A stretch of DNA of 20,284 nucleotides, from the NCBI GenBank assembly GCA_023433925.1, contig JAEYTO010000020.1:1-20284 (forward strand), read 5' to 3'. The position numbers and the translations under genes were made by a program. Every line of letters starts with the position of its first letter. Positions within the stretch are counted from its first letter, which is position 1. This document shows, one piece after another, positions 13,768 through 20,284 of this stretch. Origin of the DNA: Pseudomonadota bacterium. GTDB lineage: Bacteria > Desulfobacterota > Desulfovibrionia > Desulfovibrionales > Desulfovibrionaceae. The notes under the pieces are model-generated. The model was not told where the DNA came from. It searched no databases and was given only the letters and a program-made list of their open reading frames with translations.

Positions 13768-15171
13768 TTAGAAATCGACCCGATGGGTCTTGAGCAGGTC
13801 GTAGAGGCGGGAGCGGGAGACGCCGGAGATGGCGCAGGCCTGGCGGATGTCTCCCTTGGTGTGTTCCATGAGCTTCACGAGATAGCCGCGCTCGGCTTCG
13901 GCGATGGCCTCGCGGCGGTATTCCTTGAGGTTCGGGAAGGCGTCGTGGCCAAGCCCGGCCTTGTTCTCCCGGGCTGCCTCTACGCGGGGCCTGGCGTCGG
14001 AGACTTTGGCGAAGTGCAGGCGGACGTGCTGGGGCAGGTGTGGGGGGAGCAGGGTGTGCTCGAAGCGGGCCACCGTGATGGTCCCCTCCAGCGTGTTGAC
14101 CAGCTCGCGCACGTTGCCCGGCCAGTCGTATGTCACCAGGTATTCGAATAGCTCGGGTGAGACGGCTTTGGTGCCTATGCCGAAGCGCTCGCAGAGCCTG
14201 GAGGTGTGATAGAGGGTCAGCTCCTTGATGTCCTCGACGCGGCTGCGCAAGGGGGGCAATTCGATGGTCAGCGAGCGCAAGCGGAAGAGCAGATCCTTGC
14301 GGAACGCCCCCTCGTCGCTCATCTCCTCCAGATTGCGATTGGTTGCGGCCAAAAGGCGGAAATCGCTGCGGATCTCGGTCTGGCTGCCGACGGGCCGGAA
14401 ACTCTTCTCCTGAAGGATGCGCAGGAACGATTTCTGCGCATCCAGAGGCAGCTCGCCGACCTCGTCCAGGAACAGTGTGCCGCCGTCGGCGGCCTTGATG
14501 AGCCCTTCGGTCGATTTGTCCGCGCCCGTGAAGGAGCCTTTGCGATGGCCGAAGAGCACGCTCTCGATGAGCGTGGAAGGCAGGGCGGCGCAGTCCACGA
14601 CGACGAAATCCCGATGCTTGCGCGCGCTGTTGTCGTGGATGGCGCGTGCGAACAGCTCCTTGCCCGTGCCCGTTTCGCCATGGATGAGCACCGTCGAGTC
14701 GGTGGTGGCGGCCATGGCCATGAGGTTGAGGCATTCGACGAACTTGCTGCTCGAGCCGATGATGCGCTCACGGTTGACGATGACCTGCGGCTTGCTCGCG
14801 CGGGTTTTTTCCTGCCGGAATTCCAGGGCGCGCACCAGCGGCAGGGTGACTTCCTTGAGCGAAAAGGGTTTCTGCACATAGTCCCAGGCGCCGTTCTTCA
14901 TGGCCAGCTCGGCTCCGGACACGCCGGCGCCGGTGATGATGATGACTTCGGGCGCGGATGGGGCCTTGCGGATGTTCGGCAGGATGTCCAGGCCGTTGCC
15001 GTCGGGCATGAGCACATCCAGGAGCGCCACGTCGTAATCCTTGAGATCGAGCAGGGCCAGCCCGCGCTCCAGCGTCCGGGCGCACTCGACGGCGTGGCCC
15101 AGGCGGCCGAGGCCGAAGCTTAACAGACTGCAAATGGCCTCGTCGTCGTCAATGACCAACACGTTGGCCAT
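13768..15171 (-). CDS. Sigma-54-dependent response regulator (NtrC type)
   Basis: The 467-residue product has three domains. A receiver (1-120) carries the acidic pocket (Asp8-10), the phosphorylated Asp52 (ALLDVLMPDG) and Lys101 (VQKPF). An AAA+ sigma-54 activation domain (about 137-370) has Walker A GETGTGKE (165-172), the sigma-54 contact loop GSFTGA (212-217, Ser in place of the usual Ala), Walker B GGTLFLDEVGE (230-240) and the arginine-finger region FRKDLLFRL. A Fis-type helix-turn-helix closes the protein (GDIRQACAISGVSRSRLYDL). It should activate sigma-54 promoters when phosphorylated. GGAGGAG precedes the ATG. It is the second gene of an operon with the hybrid sensor 13 bp upstream and converges on the dsr operon. 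Its targets are unknown. Confidence 0.92.
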   Translation of the reverse strand: MANVLVIDDDEAICSLLSFGLGRLGHAVECARTLERGLALLDLKDYDVALLDVLMPDGNGLDILPNIRKAPSAPEVIIITGAGVSGAELAMKNGAWDYVQKPFSLKEVTLPLVRALEFRQEKTRASKPQVIVNRERIIGSSSKFVECLNLMAMAATTDSTVLIHGETGTGKELFARAIHDNSARKHRDFVVVDCAALPSTLIESVLFGHRKGSFTGADKSTEGLIKAADGGTLFLDEVGELPLDAQKSFLRILQEKSFRPVGSQTEIRSDFRLLAATNRNLEEMSDEGAFRKDLLFRLRSLTIELPPLRSRVEDIKELTLYHTSRLCERFGIGTKAVSPELFEYLVTYDWPGNVRELVNTLEGTITVARFEHTLLPPHLPQHVRLHFAKVSDARPRVEAARENKAGLGHDAFPNLKEYRREAIAEAERGYLVKLMEHTKGDIRQACAISGVSRSRLYDLLKTHRVDF

Positions 15172-15184
15172 GTCTCCTCCTCGT

Positions 15185-17017
15185 CTATTCCGCGCCGCGG
15201 CGCCCAGGGGCGCGCATGGCCGCCTGCACCGCCTGTATCATCTCGCGCTTGGTGAAGGGCTTGGGGACGTATCCGTCGAAGCACTGGGACGAATCCTGGT
15301 CGAGGCTGTCCAGGGCGCAGTTGCCCGAGCAGAGCAGCACGGGCACCTCGGGGCGTAGTTCGCGGATGCGTTGGGCCAGGGCCAGGCCGCTCAGGCCGGG
15401 CATGAGCAGATCGGTGATCACGCAGTCGAAATCACGCGGATTGCGCCGGAAGCGGCGCAAGGCCTCGCCGGGATCGGACACGGCGGTGACCGCGAAGCCC
15501 GACGATTCGAGCTGCTTGCCCACGAGCAGGCCAATGGCCGTATCGTCGTCGATGAACAGCACCCGGCCGAGGGCTTGCCCGCGGTGCTCGGCGTCATCCT
15601 GGAGGTCGGCCTTGGGGAGCGAAACGGAAAGCTCCAGGCCGGCCGGGCCGGTCTCGGCCTCGAGGCCTCCGCCAAGGGCGCGGGCAAGCTCGCGTGAGGC
15701 GCACAAAGCGCCTTCGGCCTCGGGAAAGGCCAGGGAGAGGCCCTGTCCGGGCGCGGCGGCGGCCACCGAGATGAGCCAGCCGCCGGTTTGTCCGCAGGCG
15801 GCCAGGCGGAGGTCCAGCCGCCCGCGCCGCGAGGGCAGGGTCCGCGCGGCTGCCTCGCACAGTCCCAGGACGAGCTCGTGCACATCCCCGAGACTGGCCA
15901 CGGCCACGGCTTCCGGACAATCCAGCCTGCGCTGGATATCCACTCCCGGCGGAAGCACAGCCTTGGCGACATGCAGGGCGGACTCCACGGCGGGTGCGAG
16001 ATGCAGGGGGGTTCGCCCGGCATCGCCCCGGCGGCACAGGATCAGCAGTCCGGAGACGAGTTCGCGGGCCTTGGCGCAGGATTTGAGAGCCTCATCGAGG
16101 CAGAAGGCCGAGGCGCCGTCGGCGGCCAGCGCGCGGGCTTCGCTCACGTAGCCGAGCACCGGCGTCAGGGCGTTGTTCAGGCCGTGGGCGATGCTCCCGG
16201 CCAGCAGACCCAGGTGAACGCCGGGTTGCTCGGCCGTGGCGGGCTGCCGGTCCTGCCGCTCCTCCAGCTCCTTGCGGCCGGTCACGTCCTCGGCGAGAAG
16301 CACGATCAGCCTGGCCCGGCCATCGTCGCCGACCACGGCCGTGGCCTTGAGCCTGGCCAGGATCGTATCGCCGTCCTTGCGCACGATGTGCACGTCGCCC
16401 TGCTCCTCGCTCCCGGAAAGGAGAGCCGTGGCGGCATGGCGGTCGCAGCCATGGGCGAGCTCGACCAGGCATTGAGGCAAGGGAGCATCGTCCCGGTATC
16501 CGAGCATGCGCCGGAAGGCCGAATTGGCTATAAGAATCTGGCCATTGGGCTCCAACAGAGCCATGCCCAGGCCGACGTTCTCGAACATGGCGCGGAGAAG
16601 CTCCTCGCGGCGGCGCTGACGTTCCTCGGCGGCCTTCATTCCGCTGATGTCGCGCACCGTGGACAACAGGCGGACCTGTCCGGAGATGCGCAGGGACTTG
16701 AGCTGGACCTCGACCCAGAAGAGGCGGCCCCGTTTGTCCCTGGCGAGCCATTCGAAGCATTGTGCTCCGCTCGTGACGGTCTTGTGGATCCAGGCCCGCG
16801 CGTCGGCCAGGGAATATGGCGGCTCGCCCTGGCTGAGCTGGCCGATGCTCAAACCCAGGGCCTCCTCGCGGCTGTAGCCGTACAGGGAGGTGAAGGCCGG
16901 GTTGACGTCGAGGATGCGTCCAGTGTCGGGATCGTGAATGAACAAGACCTCTTCGGTAGCATCGAAGATGGCCTGGTATGCTTCGGGCATGGAATCAGAC
17001 CGCAAGTTGGCGCTCAT
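15185..17017 (-). CDS. PAS-PAS hybrid sensor with degenerate kinase core and intact receiver
   Basis: The 610-residue protein has no membrane segment and is likely cytoplasmic. Two PAS domains are visible, about 15-125 (YQAIFDATEEVLFIHDPDTG, NPAFTSLYGYSREEALG) and 137-247 (MFENVGLGMALLEPNGQILI). An H-box follows with His278 (LLAGSIAHGLNNALTPVLGY). The ATPase region (about 340-470) lacks a normal N-box (GLCEAAART), the DTGxG box and the GTGLGL box, so ATP binding is doubtful. The C-terminal receiver (about 483-605) is intact, with Asp536 (VITDLLMPG) and a KPF lysine. ATG 17017 is chosen because the family sequence begins there and GGTGGG precedes it; a GTG at 17161 would add a low-complexity Arg/Pro stretch. 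It probably works with the adjacent sigma-54 regulator, perhaps as a phosphate acceptor or scaffold. Confidence 0.82.
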   Translation of the reverse strand: MSANLRSDSMPEAYQAIFDATEEVLFIHDPDTGRILDVNPAFTSLYGYSREEALGLSIGQLSQGEPPYSLADARAWIHKTVTSGAQCFEWLARDKRGRLFWVEVQLKSLRISGQVRLLSTVRDISGMKAAEERQRRREELLRAMFENVGLGMALLEPNGQILIANSAFRRMLGYRDDAPLPQCLVELAHGCDRHAATALLSGSEEQGDVHIVRKDGDTILARLKATAVVGDDGRARLIVLLAEDVTGRKELEERQDRQPATAEQPGVHLGLLAGSIAHGLNNALTPVLGYVSEARALAADGASAFCLDEALKSCAKARELVSGLLILCRRGDAGRTPLHLAPAVESALHVAKAVLPPGVDIQRRLDCPEAVAVASLGDVHELVLGLCEAAARTLPSRRGRLDLRLAACGQTGGWLISVAAAAPGQGLSLAFPEAEGALCASRELARALGGGLEAETGPAGLELSVSLPKADLQDDAEHRGQALGRVLFIDDDTAIGLLVGKQLESSGFAVTAVSDPGEALRRFRRNPRDFDCVITDLLMPGLSGLALAQRIRELRPEVPVLLCSGNCALDSLDQDSSQCFDGYVPKPFTKREMIQAVQAAMRAPGRRGAE

Positions 17018-17564
17018 GACGCCCACCGGCCCTGGCGGAAGAGCCCGGCGTCGCGGCCGCGGGGGCAGGCCCGCGCCGGAGACGGACCGCGCTCCGTCGC
17101 CGTTGCCGGCTTGCGAGTGCTGGCGGAATGAGCGGCGTGTCGCGGCGGGCGTGCGGCGCACGGGTCATGTGCGCGCGGGGATATGCATGGAAGACAATGA
17201 GTCGGCATTGGTCTGGGTATCGGGCGCCAGCGGTTCGCGGCAGGCCTTGTCGGCCGGTCCGTGTCGATTTCTCGTGACTTCCAAGCCTCAAACGCTCCAA
17301 CTAGGCATGCTAGCCCAGACATGTGCCGATAACAAGACAATTGGTCCGATATTACCGGATAAGTCCTGGGATACTGGAATGAGTGGTGAAAAGCTGGAAG
17401 AAAAAGGGCTCAAAATGCGTGTCGGAGAGGACGGGAGGAGACGCATACCCGAAGCATTCAAAGCGGTTGCAGGCATGGCCTGCCCTGAGTGAAAAATGGT
17501 ATAAATATTGGTTATTATAATAACGCGGGAGGTATGGAACCAACAGGGTAAGGAGTTGCCGAGG
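17018..17564. other. Divergent regulatory region
   Basis: No gene is supported here. On the minus strand TTGTTA (17335-17330) and TAGCAT (17312-17307), 17 bp apart, could serve the sensor gene. For the plus-strand CII-like gene a consensus TATAAT lies at 17516-17521 and a second TATAAA at 17500-17505, in a notably AT-rich stretch (17484-17525), but no good -35 box is seen. A small hairpin GCAGGC/GCCTGC is at 17469-17483. Confidence 0.4.
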
Positions 17565-18044
17565 ATGATGACGCGCTCATTGACTCAGATCGTTCACGAC
17601 ATGGTGTTGGACGGCAATGTGCCGGCGAAGGTAATCGCCGCGGAGATCGGGAAGCCTTACACGACCATGCTCAGGGAGATCAATCCCCACGATTCGGGGG
17701 CCAAGGTGGGCATCGACCTGATGCTGCCGCTCATGCGCGCGGCCAAGAGCGTGGAGCCGCTCAAGTACCTGTCCCACCAGATGGGCTACGCCCTGGTGCC
17801 CCTCAAGCGTTCGGAGTCCATGCAGCTGGACCCGATGGCCATGGCCCTCAAGCTCTTGCAGGAGTTCGGCGAGCTCTCCAAGCGGCTGCAGGGCATTTTG
17901 TCCCAGCAGACGCTCTCCGAGGAGGATTTCGCCGTGGTCGAGCAGGCCGGCTGCAATGCCGTGATGGCCACCGTGGATCTCCTGGAATGCCTGCGCAGCA
18001 TGTGCGGCATCGAATCGCCGCTGACCTCGCGGGAGGCAGCCTGA
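17565..18044 (+). CDS. Phage CII-type regulatory protein
   Basis: The 159-residue product resembles the phage regulatory CII family (CP76-type). It begins MMTRSLTQIVHDMVLDGNVP, followed by a helix-turn-helix-like segment (AKVIAAEIGKPYTTMLREIN, about 21-40) and the family's central part (LMRAAKSVEPLKYLSHQMGY, about 63-82). The C-terminal half is helical (ALKLLQEFGELSKRLQGILS) and probably oligomerises. AAGGAG at 17550-17555 supports ATG 17565; ATG 17568 directly after it is possible, and a longer frame from 17508 would overlap the TATAAT box. No integrase, capsid or other phage gene is nearby, so this is a stand-alone chromosomal copy, perhaps domesticated. It ends before an intrinsic terminator. 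DNA-binding function is inferred from the family. Confidence 0.75.
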   Translation: MMTRSLTQIVHDMVLDGNVPAKVIAAEIGKPYTTMLREINPHDSGAKVGIDLMLPLMRAAKSVEPLKYLSHQMGYALVPLKRSESMQLDPMAMALKLLQEFGELSKRLQGILSQQTLSEEDFAVVEQAGCNAVMATVDLLECLRSMCGIESPLTSREAA

Positions 18045-18247
18045 GCCATACCCGGCTTCCCGCGAGGCCGGATGAGGGTCGACACGGCCCATGGCGATCA
18101 CGATGCAACGGCGAGGGCCGAGGGTAGCGCCCCCCGGTGGGAGGAAGCAGGGAAGGGAGGAACTCTCCTTGAGACCTGCCGCCGATTTTCCATGCGCGGC
18201 GCCCCGGCATGACCGACAAGAAGGCGCGCCGGCTGGACACGAGGCAC
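18045..18247 (+). other. 3' untranslated stretch after the CII-like gene
   Basis: About 200 bp separate the CII-like stop from the terminator. A GGGAGGAACTCTCC hairpin lies around 18156-18169 and a 17-codon frame (MTDKKARRLDTRHKRPG) ends in the terminator stem without a ribosome binding site. It may be a long 3' UTR or a small RNA released from it; no coding call is made. Confidence 0.3.
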
Positions 18248-18277
18248 AAGCGCCCCGGATGACGGGGCGCTTTTTTT
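18248..18277 (+). terminator. Intrinsic terminator
   Basis: GCGCCCCG (18250-18257) pairs with CGGGGCGC (18263-18270) around GATGA, followed by seven T. It ends transcription of the CII-like gene. Confidence 0.9.
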
Positions 18278-18407
18278 ATCGCAGGGTCCGGGAGGACAAG
18301 GGCGATCCGCCGGTGAGGCGCGCTTGCCCAGGGAGCCGCCTTGTCTGATGAGCAGGCGGATGGGGATCGGGACGGGCGAAGCCCTTCCGAGTCATGTGCA
18401 AGTTGCT

Positions 18408-19292
18408 CTAAAAATTGAAGGTGAGATTGGAGGACGTTGGCGCCTTGGCTGCCTTCGAGTCCCTGAGATCCTTGTCGTCCCTTGGTCCCCCGGCATCCTT
18501 TGGCTCCTCGGCATCCTTGGGGTTCGGCGCGTCCATGGGGGCCTTGCCCGCGAGCTGATCGACGAGCTTCCGCGCGGCCTCAAGCCTGGGGTTGAGGCGC
18601 AGGGCCATCTCGACGTGCTCCTTGGCTCCGGCGACGTCTCCCTTTTCGGCATGGGCCCGGGCGATGTTGTAGTAGAGGTGGTCGTCCTTCTTGGTCAGCT
18701 CCAGGGCCCGCTGGTAGTAGCGGATGGACTGGTCGTACATGCCGGCCCTGCGCAGATAGATGCCGAACTCGTTGAACAGGTGCTTGTGTTCCGGCTCGAA
18801 GGCGGCCTCGAGCTTGACGATGCGGTTGAGGATATCCTCGGCCTTGGCCAGCTCTCCGCGCTCCAGGTAGCAGATGCCGATGCCGAAGTTGGCGCGCACG
18901 TTCTCCTCGTCGAGCTTGATGGCCCCGCTATACTCGAATTCGGCGCTGTAGATCTCGCTTTTCTGGCGGTGCTCGTCGCCCTTCTCAAGATGCACGCTCA
19001 TCTCCTGCATCCTGGGCTGCACCGTGGTAACGTAGAATTCGGGCTCGGGCGAGAAGCGGCGCAGGAGATCTTCCTTGGTGGTGGAGCTCTTCTTGCCGGA
19101 AGGGATGCAGTTCTTGTTGATGGGCTGAAGCTCGATGCTGCCATCGTCAAGCTCGGTGCAGAAATAGAGGGTCTGCACGATGGTCTTGCGCGTGGTCGCG
19201 CCGGTGCCGATGGTCGTGACCTTCTGGGTCGAGAAGACGCCCTTGATCTTGCCGTCGGTCTTGGGAATGCCGCTTTCCTGCATGCCGGCCAT
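18408..19292 (-). CDS. Tetratricopeptide-repeat protein
   Basis: The 294-residue product has an N-terminal part of unknown fold (GIPKTDGKIKGVFSTQKVTT, with Cys residues in FCTELDD and NKNCIPSGKK), then a helical linker. TPR units follow from about residue 105 to 245, including SAEFEYSGAIKLDEENVRAN, RGELAKAEDILNRIVKLEAA, AGMYDQSIRYYQRALELTKK and KGDVAGAKEHVEMALRLNPR. The last 45 residues are Asp/Lys/Pro-rich with short near-repeats (PKDAEEPKDAGGPRDDKD) and likely disordered, ending NLTFNF. There is no signal peptide or membrane segment, so it should be cytoplasmic and act as a protein-binding scaffold. ATG 19292 with AGGGCGG nine bases before is preferred to TTG 19301. Partners are unknown. 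Nothing else is co-transcribed in the window. Confidence 0.75.
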   Translation of the reverse strand: MAGMQESGIPKTDGKIKGVFSTQKVTTIGTGATTRKTIVQTLYFCTELDDGSIELQPINKNCIPSGKKSSTTKEDLLRRFSPEPEFYVTTVQPRMQEMSVHLEKGDEHRQKSEIYSAEFEYSGAIKLDEENVRANFGIGICYLERGELAKAEDILNRIVKLEAAFEPEHKHLFNEFGIYLRRAGMYDQSIRYYQRALELTKKDDHLYYNIARAHAEKGDVAGAKEHVEMALRLNPRLEAARKLVDQLAGKAPMDAPNPKDAEEPKDAGGPRDDKDLRDSKAAKAPTSSNLTFNF

Positions 19293-19451
19293 GTCGTGCA
19301 ACCGCCCTGATTGTGCTGTGGTGTGGAATGCCCGCAGGATGGCGGCCTTGCGCCGCGCGACCCTGCGGGCCGAAGCTAGGTCAATTTGTTGTGGAAATCA
19401 ACCGTAGGCTCGCGCAAGGTTCGTTCCGGACACGTGGCAAGGCGGACCTTG

Positions 19452-19491
19452 GAAAGAGAAAGGCCCTGCCCGCGTATGCGGGCAGGGCCTT
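19452..19491 (-). terminator. Intrinsic terminator of the lipoprotein gene
   Basis: A perfect 14-bp stem (19460-19473 with 19478-19491, four-base loop) is followed on the minus strand by TTCTCTTTCC. It lies 44 bp past the lipoprotein stop codon. Confidence 0.8.
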
Positions 19492-19535
19492 GTGAAAGCA
19501 TGGCTGTCCGGAATAATCCGGCGAGTTCGGCGCGC

Positions 19536-19799
19536 TTACTTGGTCGCGGGAGCCTCGGCGGCGGGAGCGGCCGGGGCCTCGGCGGTCGGGGCAGCGGGAG
19601 TCTCGGCTGTGGGAGCGGCCGGAGCCTCAGTGGCCGGAGCCTCGGCGGCCGGAGCAGCGGGAGCCTCGGCCGGAGCGGCCGGGGCCTCGGCCGCCGGAGC
19701 GGGAGCCGCGGCTTCCTGCTTCTTCTCGCAGGCGACGACAAGAGCGAGTCCCAGGCACATGACGACGGAAACGAAGAGAGCGACGATCTTGCGGGACAT
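19536..19799 (-). CDS. Small Ala/Pro-repeat lipoprotein
   Basis: The 87-residue product begins with a lipoprotein signal peptide (MSRKIVALFVSVVMCLGLAL) that ends at the lipobox VVAC, with Cys24 as the lipidated residue. After a short charged stretch (EKKQE) the rest is an imperfect repeat of units such as APAAPAAEAP, AP(A/T)TEAP and APTAETP, made only of Ala, Pro, Glu and Thr. It is likely an extended, flexible tether at the cell envelope; Glu at the position after the Cys side (C-E) makes retention signals uncertain. AAGGAG precedes the ATG and a strong terminator follows, so it is an independent, probably well expressed gene. No function is known. The repeat number may vary among strains. 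Confidence 0.8.
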   Translation of the reverse strand: MSRKIVALFVSVVMCLGLALVVACEKKQEAAAPAPAAEAPAAPAEAPAAPAAEAPATEAPAAPTAETPAAPTAEAPAAPAAEAPATK

Positions 19800-20160
19800 G
19801 GTGATTCTCCTTGTTGGCGGGGGACAATTCCACGTGCAGGCGCACCCGAATATCGGCGGCTACTGTGCCGGACGGACTGGTCCGCCGTCGCGCGCATTAC
19901 TGCGTGGAAATTCTCCCTGAACGAGCGGGAGCCTTCTGCGCCTATTACCCTGTAATGTCAATATGACTGGGGAGTGGCATGCATTCATGATTTGCGGACA
20001 GACTGCAAAAAGGGGCGGACTAGGCTTCGAGGGCGAGCTTGAATGGAACCGAAGGAAGCGGCTTGGCGTGAATGCGTCCGATTCCGGCGGCGAGGTGGGC
20101 AGGCCTCGCCGCCGGAATCGGGATATGAAGGCGCCTGGCCGTGAGCCAGACTATGCTCTA
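19800..20160. other. Intergenic region between the lipoprotein gene and the IS5-type element
   Basis: The lipoprotein promoter should lie here; TTGACA on the minus strand at 19962-19957 is a possible -35 box but has no good partner and lies about 160 bp from the ATG. A 17-bp perfect palindrome (20079-20120) is listed separately. Frames crossing 19963-20160 are open but show no family motif, so no gene is called. Confidence 0.4.
20079..20120. repeat. Long perfect inverted repeat
   Basis: Arms 20079-20095 and 20104-20120 pair perfectly over 17 bp around an eight-base loop. No T-run follows on either strand. It lies 40 bp from the IS5-type element and could be the end of a transcription unit that the insertion displaced. 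Confidence 0.7.
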
Positions 20161-20284
20161 GGCTGTGTCTTCAAAGAGCCAAGAGGGTTGCCAAAGGGCC
20201 TACGGAGAGTAACTTGGCTGGATGTACCAGCAAGAGCTAAGCGACAGCCAGTGGGAGAGGATAAAGGCCTTCTTGCCTGCTGAA
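20161..20284 (+). mobile_element. IS5-family insertion sequence, left end
   Basis: A terminal-repeat-like end (GGCTGTGTCTTCAAAGAG from 20161) follows CTAG (20158-20161), a plausible short target site, and is followed 60 bp later by the start of an IS5-type transposase. The element continues past the window. Confidence 0.65.
20222..20284 (+). CDS. IS5-family transposase, N-terminal fragment
   Basis: The first 21 codons read MYQQELSDSQWERIKAFLPA and then Glu, the conserved opening of IS5-family transposases (L(T/S)D.QWE.I..LLP). It runs off the right edge, so the catalytic domain cannot be judged. It would catalyse movement of the element whose end lies at 20161. Confidence 0.75.
   Translation, partial: MYQQELSDSQWERIKAFLPAE

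Noticed and set aside
17534..17551. Five-codon leader peptide (MEPTG) before the CII-like gene
   Set aside because: The GGAGGT lies directly against the ATG, too close to act as its ribosome binding site, and there is no sign of attenuation.
19963..20284. Plus-strand open frame running into the IS5-type end
   Set aside because: It crosses the 17-bp palindrome and the insertion boundary, has no motif, and is out of frame with the transposase.

Overview
The window reads as chromosomal DNA from a GC-rich sulfate-reducing bacterium, most likely of the Desulfovibrionaceae. The diagnostic evidence is a complete dsrMKJOP operon (8222-13300), the membrane complex linked to dissimilatory sulfite reduction. 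A sigma-54 response regulator with a hybrid sensor protein and a CII-type regulator gene also fit a desulfovibrio, although neither is diagnostic. Assignment below family level would be a guess.

Layout. The left edge holds a truncated IS630-type insertion sequence (1 to about 590). It is followed by an outer-membrane barrel protein, a dispersed repeat, a tRNA-Arg(TCG) with its own terminator, and a cyclopropane fatty acid synthase gene. From 3780 to 5547 lie three short genes: a 78-residue unknown protein, a CsgD/LuxR-like regulator and a PilZ protein. On the minus strand sfsA follows, then a second copy of the dispersed repeat, a small palindromic MITE-like element, and a VOC-family gene whose stop codon is supplied by that element.

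The centre is the dsr operon. A probable sigma-70 promoter (7523-7550) and a structured leader of about 108 nt precede a gene for a protein with an RsbRD-type N-terminal domain. That gene overlaps dsrM by an ATGA, so sensor and redox complex are probably co-translated. dsrM, dsrK, dsrJ, dsrO and dsrP follow with overlaps or short gaps and end at a strong intrinsic terminator. The complex is thought to pass electrons between the menaquinone pool and a DsrC trisulfide in the cytoplasm.

The 467 bp between dsrP and the next, convergent gene holds a second dispersed repeat and a two-unit tandem array of hairpins. The hairpins carry AGGAC loops, and their stems differ in sequence but keep pairing. 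This is the most unusual non-coding structure in the window and resembles a CsrA-binding sponge RNA. Beyond it, on the minus strand, are a sigma-54-dependent response regulator and, 13 bp upstream, a PAS-PAS hybrid sensor. The ATPase region of the sensor looks degenerate while its receiver domain is intact.

The right end carries a CII-like regulator gene without other phage genes, a TPR protein, a small Ala/Pro-repeat lipoprotein, a long perfect palindrome and the first bases of an IS5-type element. All calls come from reading the sequence. No database search or folding computation was run.
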